Assembly (NCBI GenBank): GCA_041676645.1
Contig: JBAYRO010000019.1
Span: 1 to 46,278 of the forward strand
DNA length: 46,278 bases
DNA from: JAMLIN01 sp041676645
GTDB lineage: Bacteria; Pseudomonadota; Gammaproteobacteria; Burkholderiales; Burkholderiaceae_E
Reading direction: 5' to 3'
Both the position numbers and the translations under genes were made by a program. Each line of letters begins with the position of its first letter. The first letter of the stretch is position 1. This document shows, piece by piece, positions 9,701-17,264 of this stretch. The notes beneath the pieces were generated by a model. That model saw only the letters and a program-made list of their open reading frames with translations, ran no database searches and was not told the DNA's origin.

Positions 9701-12015
9701 TCCTTGTTCCTGAGTGCATGGGCGCGAATGCGCTGTAGCGCTTCGGCGAGCGACGCTACACGCAGGCTCGCCGGATAGACACGGCTGCGGTTCTCGTTGC
9801 GTTTCAGGAAACCGCTGCGCTCGAGCCAGGAGACTGCCGTCTGGACCTTTGTGGCCGCATCGCGCTCGCTGGCATCGATATCTACGCTTTCGGAATCGGC
9901 CAACAGCTCCTTCGGCGAAACGACGATCTCGTCGTTGCCGAACCGCCGCGCTCGGCGACGGATCGCCTTCAGCAGGCCGACTAGATCGCGCCGGTTCAGC
10001 TGCGAACCGGCGGCCAGCCGAAACTGCGCCTCCACATCCTCCTCGTCGAACAGCAGCACGCACGTCGCCGATTCTCCGTCGCGGCCGGCACGGCCCGCCT
10101 CCTGCACGTAGTTTTCGAGCGAACCCGGTATATCGGCGTGGATGACGACGCGAATATCGGGCTTGTCCACGCCCATGCCGAACGCATTCGTCGCCACAAT
10201 GACGTCGAGTTCACCGGTGAGAAATTGCCGCTGGACCGTCTTCTTTTCGCCCGGCTCGAGTCCCGCATGGAAATGATGGCAGCGTCGACCCGAGCGAGCG
10301 AGCTGCCCGGCCCAGATCTCCGTATCGGTACGACGAGCGCAAAAGACGATTCCGGCACCACCGTCGCGTAGTTCGCGCGCCAGGATCTGATCGATGTGCT
10401 GTCCCTTCTCACCCTTGCGGACGGGGATCACGATGTAGTCGAGGTTCGTGCGCTCATGGCCGCCCAGAAACTTGTGCAACGTCAGGCCGAGCTGATCTCG
10501 AAAATGATCGATCAGGTCGTCGACGACGTCAGGCTTGGCCGTAGCGGTGAAGCAGGCGACCGGTGCGACGGGATCCTGGAAGTTCTCGCGGATGAAACGT
10601 GCGACATAAAGATAGTCGGTGCGAAAGTCGTGCCCCCATTTCGACAGGCAGTGCGCCTCGTCGAAGACCCATGTCGCAATCTGCCGGTTCCGGATCGCCT
10701 CCACGAAGCGGCGGTTGCGAAATTGCTCCGGTGAAACGAGAACTATGCCGGCGTCTCCCAGTCGGATCCTGTCGAGCGCGGCGTTGCGTTCCGGCGAAGT
10801 CAGCAGGCCGTTGATCGTGACCACACACTGGACGCCGCGGGCGACAAGATTATCGACCTGGTCCTTCATCAAGGACTGCAGCGGCGATACGATCACGGTG
10901 AGCTTGCCGCTGCGCCAGTAGTGCGCAAGAGCCGGCAGCTGGTAGCAGATCGATTTGCCACCGCCGGTCGGCAGGATCGCCAACAGGCTGCGGCGCTGGA
11001 GCCCGGCCACGACGATGGCGCGTTGCAGCGAATTTCCTGTGGAGCTGGCTGGCTTCGCACGGAAGCCATCGAGCTGGAAATGTTGCATCAGCAGAGATTC
11101 GGGATCGTGCTGCTGACGGCAATAGCGACATTGCGGCTTCCCGCAGTCGGTTTCGCGCAGCTCGCCGATCAGTACGCTCACCCGATCGAAAGACGAATGC
11201 ACCCACGGCGGCAGGATCGAATTGCCACCCGCCACACGTAGCCAGGCAAGCGCGTAGGCGATCGGCCAGCGGGAAACCCCGTCGGCCGAGAGATCCTCGC
11301 TCGAGAGCCGTTCGAGACGAGTCCCGCAGCACAGCCCGGCGAATCCCTCACGGACGAGTTGCTGCGCCTCGACGAACGAAGGTGCCGCAACGCCGCGCAG
11401 TTGCCGAAAGACCCGATCGAGCGCCGGATCGTCGGACAGCAGGAAGTGCAACAGACCCGTCCAGGCCGGATCGGCCACCTGCAGACGTGCGAACTCGCGC
11501 AACTGGTCGGCCAGCAACTCGAGCGTCAGCCGCGCATCATGGACCGGATCATTACGGCATTCCGAGACGATCTTGTAACCCTTCACCAGCCGGTGATAGG
11601 GATTGCGCGGAAACGCCAGCGGTGAAAGCTCGAGGGTGTCGATGATCGGACGATGCTGCCAGGCCAGACCCGGAAACTGTGCCGTCAACAGCGGCAGGTC
11701 ATGGCGGCGCAGATTGTGGCCGACGACGAAGTCAGCCCCGACCGCGAACTCGTTCAGACGTCGAGCAACAGACTCGTGGGAGATCCTGGAAACCGCGAGA
11801 TCCAGTGTGGTTTCGAGATCGGATCGTATGGCCCCCACCCGGAAGATCCGGTCGTCATCAACCGGATTCGACTCCACGTCGACCGATACGACTGCCCTGC
11901 CCGGAGGCAAGCCGGCGACGACAGCCTTGAATACCGAATCCGGTGTGGCCTGGGTGGAATCCATGACTAACGCAAGATGAAGGTGTCTCGCTTCTGGCGA
12001 ATACTCTCGCGGCAT
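6766..12015 (-). CDS. Exonuclease-RecQ-UvrD fusion helicase
   Basis: A 1749-residue multidomain protein. Residues about 42-175 form a DEDD-type 3'-5' exonuclease: D46 and E48 in SVDVES, D106 in GHNLRRHDLPLL, D160 in HDARLTLEL. A Cys cluster follows (CGKPQCRYCRQQHD, 291-304), perhaps a zinc finger. Residues about 330-700 are a RecQ SF2 helicase: Walker A PTGGGKS, DEAH at 452-455, TAT at 490-492, and ENYVQEAGRAGRDG. After a linker rich in winged-helix-like segments (about 700-1120) comes a UvrD/Rep SF1 helicase: GPGSGKTR at 1143-1150, VDEYQD at 1264-1269, GDDDQNIYAFNG, and YVAMTRARE near 1580. It should degrade or unwind DNA; its role in repair or phage defence is inference. An in-frame ATG at 11964 (residue 18) is an equally likely start. 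Confidence 0.9.
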   Translation of the reverse strand: MPREYSPEARHLHLALVMDSTQATPDSVFKAVVAGLPPGRAVVSVDVESNPVDDDRIFRVGAIRSDLETTLDLAVSRISHESVARRLNEFAVGADFVVGHNLRRHDLPLLTAQFPGLAWQHRPIIDTLELSPLAFPRNPYHRLVKGYKIVSECRNDPVHDARLTLELLADQLREFARLQVADPAWTGLLHFLLSDDPALDRVFRQLRGVAAPSFVEAQQLVREGFAGLCCGTRLERLSSEDLSADGVSRWPIAYALAWLRVAGGNSILPPWVHSSFDRVSVLIGELRETDCGKPQCRYCRQQHDPESLLMQHFQLDGFRAKPASSTGNSLQRAIVVAGLQRRSLLAILPTGGGKSICYQLPALAHYWRSGKLTVIVSPLQSLMKDQVDNLVARGVQCVVTINGLLTSPERNAALDRIRLGDAGIVLVSPEQFRNRRFVEAIRNRQIATWVFDEAHCLSKWGHDFRTDYLYVARFIRENFQDPVAPVACFTATAKPDVVDDLIDHFRDQLGLTLHKFLGGHERTNLDYIVIPVRKGEKGQHIDQILARELRDGGAGIVFCARRTDTEIWAGQLARSGRRCHHFHAGLEPGEKKTVQRQFLTGELDVIVATNAFGMGVDKPDIRVVIHADIPGSLENYVQEAGRAGRDGESATCVLLFDEEDVEAQFRLAAGSQLNRRDLVGLLKAIRRRARRFGNDEIVVSPKELLADSESVDIDASERDAATKVQTAVSWLERSGFLKRNENRSRVYPASLRVASLAEALQRIRAHALRNKERERYEAVAGALYRSVTPEGLSTDDLRLEAGIDHRDCFRILCGLERLGIVANDLGLTALVSKGVQGASDLAFERLVRFERALLELMSELAPDASIDDTPQLLGIRAMCSELRARLELPAGHQDVNPARLNKCLRSLAEPFGSGTRRQASIQVRRVGDDSLRMQLHRGWREIREICGKRQEAARVVLAALLAKLPQGARQANLVVECKAQELLDAIDADLALRAGLRDPAVALEHALLYLHENDVIQLDKGRAVFRAAMTLEISDTDPKRRFLKEDFAPLQEHYRERTLQTHVMHEYAKLGAQKMASAIALSAAYFTWPRRRFVKEWFAGRTELLDLATTADSYRRIVGDLRNAVQQQLVTKPGHGNHLVLAGPGSGKTRVLVHRIAYLLRVRRVAPTRIIALAFNRSAAAELRRRLFDLAGADAFGVTVMTHHALALRLTGTSLASADLREDSIDFDRLLADAVDLLEGRGDAFGDADEARDRLLAGYEYIFVDEYQDINAAQYRLVSALAGRRLPDADGRLSLMAVGDDDQNIYAFNGASVDFIRHFRVDYDADLAWLVENYRSTQHIVTAANHIIQPVRERMKVDHPIRIDALRVEESPGGPWSVFDAEQGGRVRLIDAPADANRQAQLVAEEIHRIRHLDPRTGLGDIVVLARTHGSLEPLRALCEMEGIRCVMARDAATDISVMRTREGRRVLDAVLGRRRPLLRVAALGRWLNARLGSQPDNPAWQDLSAAVVDLMLAYPKMRLPLGEIVEWLYESTGAARRDGSADALRLMSAHRAKGLEFRHVIVMDCGDWGSGDDERRLLYVAMTRARETLTILRGGRSTEDLLGDLHDVDAVMAVRPSRLPSRLPELQTRYRALGPSDVDLGFAGRRSQNHPVHAHLAAVETGDPLRIVDGTLMTLDGRTVGRLSKSAGLRNGEYPAKVTGVMVRAREQTPPQYQASVRVDRWEVVLAEAVEARFQSDGSSSSGLPTES

Positions 12016-12220
12016 CCGGCCGCTGGACCATTACCGGATGCCGAATGTATTACGCACATCGTTGCTCGTCGGGGAGACCGAGCGGCCCGGCGGCCTATCC
12101 AGAATCCCAAGCGGCGAACCGGCTGCCTCGAACCCCCTCATCTGCTGAAATGGTTGCAAATGGATCGACTAATGGTAATAGGAGATAATTTGGGCGTAAA
12201 TGGGCCTACAATTGGATATC
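12016..12220. other. Divergent intergenic region between the helicase fusion and fic, partly AT-rich
   Basis: About 205 bp with no gene. Its right end (about 12145-12220) is clearly richer in A/T than the surroundings. A candidate promoter for the Fic gene is TTGCAA at 12156-12161 followed about 16 bp later by TAATAG. An AGGAG lies at 12180-12184, but it is too far from the ATG at 12221 to be an ideal ribosome site. The base composition fits an acquired segment. No clear promoter was found for the helicase gene. Confidence 0.35.
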
Positions 12221-13270
12221 ATGATCCGCACCCATTCCCTCCAGATTACCCCGGAGATGCTCACTCTGATCGCCGGCATCGACGAGTTCAAGGGCGCCTG
12301 GCGTGCACTGGGCAGGCTGGCACCGGATCGACTGTCGGCGCTGCGGCGGGTAGCGACGATCGAGAGCATCGGCTCCTCAACCCGGATCGAGGGCAGCAAG
12401 CTGTCCGACCGCGAGGTGGAACGCCTGCTTGCCAATCTGCAGATCAAGTCATTCGAGAGCCGCGACGAACAGGAAGTCGCCGGCTACGCCGAAGTGATGG
12501 AACTCGTGTTCTCGTCCTGGCAAGACATCTCGCTGACCGAGAACCACATCCGGCAATTGCATCGCGATCTTCTGTCCTACAGTGAGAAGGACGCCTGGCA
12601 TCGAGGCAACTACAAGACCTCGCCCAACAGCGTTGCCGCCTTTGATGAGACGGGCAAGGAACTGGGCGTGGTGTTCGAGACGGCCAAGCCTTTCGACACG
12701 CCACGGCTGATGGCCGAACTGCTCGCCTGGTTCAACGAAGAGCGCGCCACTGGACGACTCCACCCGCTGTTGCTCGTCGGCATCTGGATCGTCGTCTTTC
12801 TCGAGATCCACCCCTTCCAGGACGGCAACGGTCGCCTCAGCCGCATCATTACGACACTGCTGCTGCTGCAGGCAGGCTACGCCCATGTCCCCTACAGTTC
12901 GCTCGAGAGCGTGATCGAGCAGAACAAGGAAGCGTATTACCTCGCATTGCGACAGACGCAGGGAACGATCCGCAGCGATGCCCCGGACTGGCAGCCCTGG
13001 ACGGCGTTCTTCCTGCGGGCGCTGGACCAGCAGGTGCGTCGGCTCGAGCGCAAGATCGAGCGCGAGAAGCTGGTACTCGCCGCATTGCCGGAACTCTCGC
13101 TACGGATCGTCGAGTTCGCGCGAGAGCACGGCCGCATCACCATGGCGGAGGCCATCCGCCTGACCGGCGGCAACCGCAACACACTCAAGCAGCACTTCCG
13201 GACGCTGGTAGAACGCAACCAGCTCGTCCGCCATGGCGGCGGCCGGGGAACATGGTACGAACTGCGATAG
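12221..13270 (+). CDS. Fic family protein with N-terminal inhibitory helix
   Basis: Fic enzymes usually transfer AMP or another phospho-moiety from a nucleotide to a target hydroxyl. The core motif HPFQDGNGRLSR (about residues 197-208, catalytic His first) is intact, and an N-terminal SSTRIEGSK segment (about 52-60) carries the S/T-x3-E-G/N inhibitory motif of class II Fic proteins, so activity should be self-restrained. The C-terminus (about 290-349) looks like a winged helix (MAEAIRLTGGNRNTLKQHFR), suggesting DNA binding or autoregulation. The start is taken at MIRTHSLQITPEML; an in-frame ATG at 12200 would add seven residues. It is divergent from the helicase fusion. The target is unknown. 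Confidence 0.88.
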   Translation: MIRTHSLQITPEMLTLIAGIDEFKGAWRALGRLAPDRLSALRRVATIESIGSSTRIEGSKLSDREVERLLANLQIKSFESRDEQEVAGYAEVMELVFSSWQDISLTENHIRQLHRDLLSYSEKDAWHRGNYKTSPNSVAAFDETGKELGVVFETAKPFDTPRLMAELLAWFNEERATGRLHPLLLVGIWIVVFLEIHPFQDGNGRLSRIITTLLLLQAGYAHVPYSSLESVIEQNKEAYYLALRQTQGTIRSDAPDWQPWTAFFLRALDQQVRRLERKIEREKLVLAALPELSLRIVEFAREHGRITMAEAIRLTGGNRNTLKQHFRTLVERNQLVRHGGGRGTWYELR

Positions 13271-13279
13271 GCGGCCCGA

Positions 13280-13630
13280 TCAAAGTTCGTCGTGCTTGCG
13301 ACTGTTGCCCCGCGCCTTGGCCACCGGATACCGAAGCGCATTGGCGGCCAGCTTGTCCTGCGCGGCCTTCACCGGATCGATCCCGAGCGCGTTCGACAAC
13401 TGGACCAGGTAGAGCAGGACATCCGCCACTTCCGAGCGCGCCGCATCGAGCTTCTCGGGCGACAAATCGCGACTCTGGGCCTCGGTCAGCCACTGGAAGT
13501 GCTCGAGCAGTTCTCCCGCCTCGACGATGAGCGCCGAGGCGAGGTTCTTGGGCGAATGGAACTGCTGCCAATCTCGTTCGCTGGCGAAGCGATCGAGTTG
13601 GGCGGCGAGATCATGCAGGGAATCGGGCAT
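13280..13630 (-). CDS. MazG-like nucleotide pyrophosphohydrolase (dCTPase/RS21-C6 type)
   Basis: A 116-residue all-alpha NTP pyrophosphatase, expected to hydrolyse a nucleoside triphosphate (often dCTP-like substrates in this subgroup) to the monophosphate and pyrophosphate. The Mg-binding signature is EAGELLEHFQW followed by EVADVLLYLVQLS, the E-x2-E ... E-x2-D pattern. The length is typical. It converges on the Fic gene (9 bp apart) and is divergent from the Phd antitoxin. MazG-type enzymes are housekeeping in some genomes and accompany defence or toxin loci in others; its place here between Fic and a toxin-antitoxin pair favours the second but does not prove it. Confidence 0.87.
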   Translation of the reverse strand: MPDSLHDLAAQLDRFASERDWQQFHSPKNLASALIVEAGELLEHFQWLTEAQSRDLSPEKLDAARSEVADVLLYLVQLSNALGIDPVKAAQDKLAANALRYPVAKARGNSRKHDEL

Positions 13631-13671
13631 CGTAATACGGCTTTTCCTACCCAGGCACAGTGCGTAAACTG

Positions 13672-13685
13672 TACAGAATTCTGTA
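13672..13685. promoter_or_regulatory. 14-bp perfect palindrome, probable Phd operator
   Basis: TACAGAATTCTGTA is a perfect palindrome 21 bp before the antitoxin start codon. Phd/YefM antitoxins, alone or bound to the toxin, repress their own promoters by binding such palindromes, so this is the likely operator. A good ribosome site (AGGAG at 13696-13700) lies between it and the ATG. It could also influence the divergent MazG-like gene, whose start is 42 bp to the left. Confidence 0.55.
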
Positions 13686-13706
13686 ATCCGACACTAGGAG
13701 CAGATC

Positions 13707-14033
13707 ATGGGTTTCAAGACCAGTGACATCGTGCCCCTTACGCAAGCCCGAGCCAATTTGTCCGAGCTCGCCGACGAAGTAAAGGCCGGCGCCGAGAAGA
13801 TCATCACCCGAAACGGCGAAAGCTATGTCGCCCTGATCGATTCCGATCGCCTCGACTACTACCATCGCCTGGAACGCGAGCGCGTTCACCTGCTGTTGAT
13901 CGACGACGCACGCCGAGGCCTGGAGGACATCGTGGCGGGCCGCACGCAGGATGCCGACACGGCCATCACCGCCCTGCAGAAGCGCCGTGCCAAGACGAAG
14001 AAATCATCGGCCCGGCCAGCCCATCGTGGCTGA
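13707..14033 (+). CDS. Phd/YefM family type II antitoxin
   Basis: A 108-residue antitoxin. Its N-terminal half has the Phd/YefM DNA-binding fold (DIVPLTQARANLSELADEV, then KIITRNGESYVALIDSDRLDYY). The C-terminal half is polar and basic (ending RRAKTKKSSARPAHRG) and would wrap the toxin. It is somewhat longer than the typical 80-90 residues because of this tail. It overlaps the toxin start by 8 bp, indicating translational coupling. The palindrome at 13672-13685 is the probable autoregulatory operator. Confidence 0.87.
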   Translation: MGFKTSDIVPLTQARANLSELADEVKAGAEKIITRNGESYVALIDSDRLDYYHRLERERVHLLLIDDARRGLEDIVAGRTQDADTAITALQKRRAKTKKSSARPAHRG

Positions 14034-14388
14034 TCGACTCTACAGGATCGAACTGACCGCGTGCTTCCTGCAACGCCTCGAATCGATTGAAGTCTTCCTG
14101 CGGGAAGCTGATGCGCCGCACGCCTACGATACGCTGCTGGAGGACCTGCGCGAAACCGTGATACCCAATCTGCGGCGATTTCCGTTCATGGGCCCGCGCT
14201 ACCTCGACCAGCCACCGCAATCCGCCGAGGCGATCGTACAACTTGGCCAGCTCCCTCCTGGCGCGGCCGATAGCCTGCGGACGCTCGCCAACGGTGACTA
14301 CGTCATCCTTTACACGGGGCAGGAGTCGAACACCACGGCATACCTGCTGTCGATTCGGCAATTGGGCTTCGGCTTCGACAGGCCGTAG
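14026..14388 (+). CDS. RelE/ParE family type II toxin
   Basis: A 120-residue partner of the upstream antitoxin, starting at a GTG that overlaps the antitoxin stop (VADRLYRIELTACFLQRLESI). The pattern of an N-terminal strand, two helices (AHAYDTLLEDLRETVIPNLR-like) and C-terminal strands (LRTLANGDYVILYTG, then TTAYLLSIRQLGFGF) fits the RelE/ParE fold. Members either cleave mRNA on the ribosome or poison gyrase; the sequence does not settle which, and the catalytic residues of RelE are not obvious. At 120 residues it is longer than usual, with an insertion (PQSAEAIVQLGQLPPGAA) in the middle. Confidence 0.8.
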   Translation: MADRLYRIELTACFLQRLESIEVFLREADAPHAYDTLLEDLRETVIPNLRRFPFMGPRYLDQPPQSAEAIVQLGQLPPGAADSLRTLANGDYVILYTGQESNTTAYLLSIRQLGFGFDRP

Positions 14389-14634
14389 GCCGGTCTGAAC
14401 CCGACACCATATCGATACACCCGCATTCGGGTCATATCCCTCTCCGTTCGACCGTTGACGAACAGATCGTAGCCGCCCGCCGATCGACGATTGATGCGGT
14501 GCTTCGATACCGATCGACTATTGTCAAGCGCTGGTGCAGAGGATGGGAACAGCATGTTTTCTCGAGAAGAGGGAGATCCGAAAGCTGAACCAGCTCTCCA
14601 ACGATCCCGACTGAAACGATCGGAGAAGACCGAG

Positions 14635-15669
14635 ATGAAGGAAACCACGCGCGTTCGAAACACGGCGCAGATCACCGTGATCTCTGCCGCCCTGCTCATG
14701 CTCGCCGCATGCGGAGGCGGAAGCAGTAACGACAGTACCGGTGATGGCGCTGGCAGTTCATCCGCGATCAATTCGGGCAACAGCACGGTGGTCGCGAGCC
14801 GGGCCTACGCAGTCGCGAGCGTGCTGTACTCGACGGGCGAGAACGCCACGCAACTGGTCGATGTGAAGTCCGCCAGCACTACCTCACGAGACGCGCAGTT
14901 CAATCTCGCCGAGTTCGCGCTACACAAAGTCCTGGACTTCGATGCGGCAGACAGAAGCAGTGCGAAGCTTGCCGGCAAAGCCGTCCAGACTCATGCCGAT
15001 GCGTGCTCGCTGGCAGGAAGCTTCACCGAGACCTGGAATGATGCCGACAACAACGACATACTCTCCTCCGGAGACACTGCATCAATCACGTTCACCAACT
15101 GCGTGGATGAACCCGGCATTCGGCTGAACGGCACCATAAGCTTGTCGAACCTGTCGATTACAGGTTCTGCTGCCACGCCATCGCGCTCTGTCGGGGCAAC
15201 GTTCCTATTCGAGAGTCTCCAACTCTCCGTCGACGACGCTTCCGCCACGGTTCACGGCGACATGGCGCTCCAGGCGGCACTCACCAACTTTGCGCCCTTT
15301 ACGTATGACATCTCGATCAACGGAAAGAACCTCGCCGTAACCGAGGGCTCCTGGCAAGAAGCGCTGACGGCCTACAAGGCCAACGTCTTCATCGATTTCA
15401 CCAGCGGCAGATACGCATACGGCGTCGCCGGCACGGTCTCGGGAACCGGATTCCCCACTGCCATCACCATGGCGACGCCGAGAACCCTGACAGGAAACAT
15501 CGGGGCATACCCGACCACGGGCGTCACGATCGCCAGCGCCGCCGATGGAACCGCCGCACGTCTCACGGTGAACTCCGCCACGAACGTGACCATCGATCTC
15601 GACGCGGATGCCGACGGAACCTTCGAATCATCGGAAACGATGACCTGGGCACAACTGACCGCCTTGTGA
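14635..15669 (+). CDS. Lipoprotein of unknown function with EF-hand-like loops
   Basis: I do not recognise a family. The start is the ATG at 14635, preceded by GGAG at 14621-14624. A signal peptide ends in LAAC (Cys26), then a Gly/Ser/Asn-rich linker (GGGSSNDSTGDGAGSS). The rest (344 residues in all) is Ser/Thr-rich and probably beta-strand. Two Asp/Asn-rich loops resemble calcium-binding EF-hand or dockerin loops: NDADNNDILSSGDT (around residue 140) and DADADGTFESSE (near the C-terminus). Two Cys residues (in DACSLAG and TNCVDEPG) could form a disulphide around the first loop. The frame is open upstream to 14491, but the signal peptide fixes the start. Confidence 0.7.
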   Translation: MKETTRVRNTAQITVISAALLMLAACGGGSSNDSTGDGAGSSSAINSGNSTVVASRAYAVASVLYSTGENATQLVDVKSASTTSRDAQFNLAEFALHKVLDFDAADRSSAKLAGKAVQTHADACSLAGSFTETWNDADNNDILSSGDTASITFTNCVDEPGIRLNGTISLSNLSITGSAATPSRSVGATFLFESLQLSVDDASATVHGDMALQAALTNFAPFTYDISINGKNLAVTEGSWQEALTAYKANVFIDFTSGRYAYGVAGTVSGTGFPTAITMATPRTLTGNIGAYPTTGVTIASAADGTAARLTVNSATNVTIDLDADADGTFESSETMTWAQLTAL

Positions 15670-15803
15670 CAGTCGAAGCCGTCCACCGTCAACGCTGGCG
15701 GAATGCCAGCTTGGGTGAACGGCTTGCCGAGGCAGTTTCTGGGGGCACACGGATTCGCTGCGTACCGTTACCCCTTGTTGATGGGTCCAGGAACGCCTCT
15801 CCT

Positions 15804-17249
15804 TCACTTCCCGATGCAGAACCTGCTGAAGATCACCCCCAGCAGCTCGTCCGCACTGAACTCCCCGGTGATCTCGCCCAGCGCTTCCTGGGCGAGCCGC
15901 AGCTCTTCCGCGAAGAGCTCCAGGCCGTGCCCTTCGCGCCATCCCAGCGCGGCGGCCTCGTCGAGATGGCCCGATGCCCGCCGTAGCGCATCGAGATGCC
16001 GCTCGCGGGCAATGAACTGCGACTCGCCCGCACCCTGCCATCCGGCGAGTTCGAGCAGGCAGCTGCGCAGGCCGTCGATGCCTTCACCGGTGCGCGCCGA
16101 CAGCCACACGCTGCGCTCGGCGCCTTCGCCGCGGCTCGCCGCCGGCATGCCGGCGAGGTCGATCTTGTTCCAGACGTGCACCACCGGCACCCGCGAGCCG
16201 GTATGTTCGAGCACTTCGGCGGCCAGCGGAGGATCGCTGCGGGTCTCACGTGCGCGCTCCGACTCGGGCGCAGGCACGGGCCCGAGCCTGTCCGCTGGCT
16301 CGCGCCCGGAGCTCGTCCCGGCTTCGGCCACGCCCAGCAACAACACCACATCCGCCCGGCCGATCTCGTCCCAGGTACGCGCGATGCCGATGCGCTCGAC
16401 TTCGTCGGATGATTCGCGCAGGCCCGCGGTGTCGATGATGTTGATCGGCACGCCCTCGACCTGGATCGCCTGGGCGACGCGGTCGCGGGTGGTGCCGGCG
16501 ATCGGGGTGACGATGGCCACTTCGGCGCCGGCGAGCGCATTGAGCAGCGACGACTTGCCGACGTTCGGCTCGCCCACCAGCACGACGTTCAGGCCGTCGC
16601 GCAGCAGCGCACCGGTGCGCGCCGCGGCCAGGGTGGCGGCGAGCGCTTCGCGTACCGCGCGCAGCTTGCCCTCGGCGTCGGCGCGCTCGAGGAAGTCGAT
16701 CTCCTCCTCGGGGAAGTCCAGCGTCGCCTCGACCAGCATGCGCAGGTCGATCAGTCGATCGCGCAGGCCGTGCACCCGCTGCGAGAATTCGCCGCTCATC
16801 GAGCGCTGCGCCGAGCGGGCGGCCTGCTCGGTACTGGCGTCGATCAGGTCGGCCACGGCTTCGGCCTGGGCGAGGTCCAGCTTGTCGTTCAGATACGCGC
16901 GCTCGGTGAATTCACCGGGCGCGGCGAGCCGCATGCCGAGCGGCGCGCCGGCGGCGAGCACCCGGGCGAGCAACATCTGCATCACCACCGGGCCGCCATG
17001 GCCCTGCAGCTCGAGGACATCCTCGCCGGTATAGGAGTTGGGCGCCGGGAACCAGATCGCGATGCCCTGGTCGATGGCGTCTCCATCGGCATCGAGAAAG
17101 GGCAGGTAGCTCGCCTCGCGCGCGCGCAGGGCCCGGCCGCAGATCGCCTCCATCAGGCTCGCGATGCCCTTGCCCGAGGCGCGCACGATACCGATGCCGC
17201 CACGCCCCGACGGCGTCGCGATCGCGCAGATCGGCCGGTTATCGTTCAT
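15804..17249 (-). CDS. mnmE: tRNA modification GTPase MnmE
   Basis: With MnmG it installs the aminomethyl/carboxymethylaminomethyl group on the wobble uridine of certain tRNAs. The N-terminal tetrahydrofolate-binding domain starts RPICAIATPSGRGGIGIVR. The G domain has GEPNVGKSS (about 227-234), AGTTRD, IDTAGLRES and NKID (361-364). The C-terminus ends in the family's FCIGK with the catalytic Cys. At 481 residues it is longer than the usual 450-455, because of a low-complexity insert of about 40 residues in the G domain (about 309-352, rich in Glu, Arg and Pro) just before G4. It follows yidC by 15 bp in the classic origin-proximal operon. Confidence 0.97.
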   Translation of the reverse strand: MNDNRPICAIATPSGRGGIGIVRASGKGIASLMEAICGRALRAREASYLPFLDADGDAIDQGIAIWFPAPNSYTGEDVLELQGHGGPVVMQMLLARVLAAGAPLGMRLAAPGEFTERAYLNDKLDLAQAEAVADLIDASTEQAARSAQRSMSGEFSQRVHGLRDRLIDLRMLVEATLDFPEEEIDFLERADAEGKLRAVREALAATLAAARTGALLRDGLNVVLVGEPNVGKSSLLNALAGAEVAIVTPIAGTTRDRVAQAIQVEGVPINIIDTAGLRESSDEVERIGIARTWDEIGRADVVLLLGVAEAGTSSGREPADRLGPVPAPESERARETRSDPPLAAEVLEHTGSRVPVVHVWNKIDLAGMPAASRGEGAERSVWLSARTGEGIDGLRSCLLELAGWQGAGESQFIARERHLDALRRASGHLDEAAALGWREGHGLELFAEELRLAQEALGEITGEFSADELLGVIFSRFCIGK

Positions 17250-17264
17250 CGGCCCGACCGACCG

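Noticed and set aside
14389..14634. Possible promoter with TTGTCA near 14522 before the lipoprotein gene
   Set aside because: No -10-like hexamer 16-18 bp downstream.
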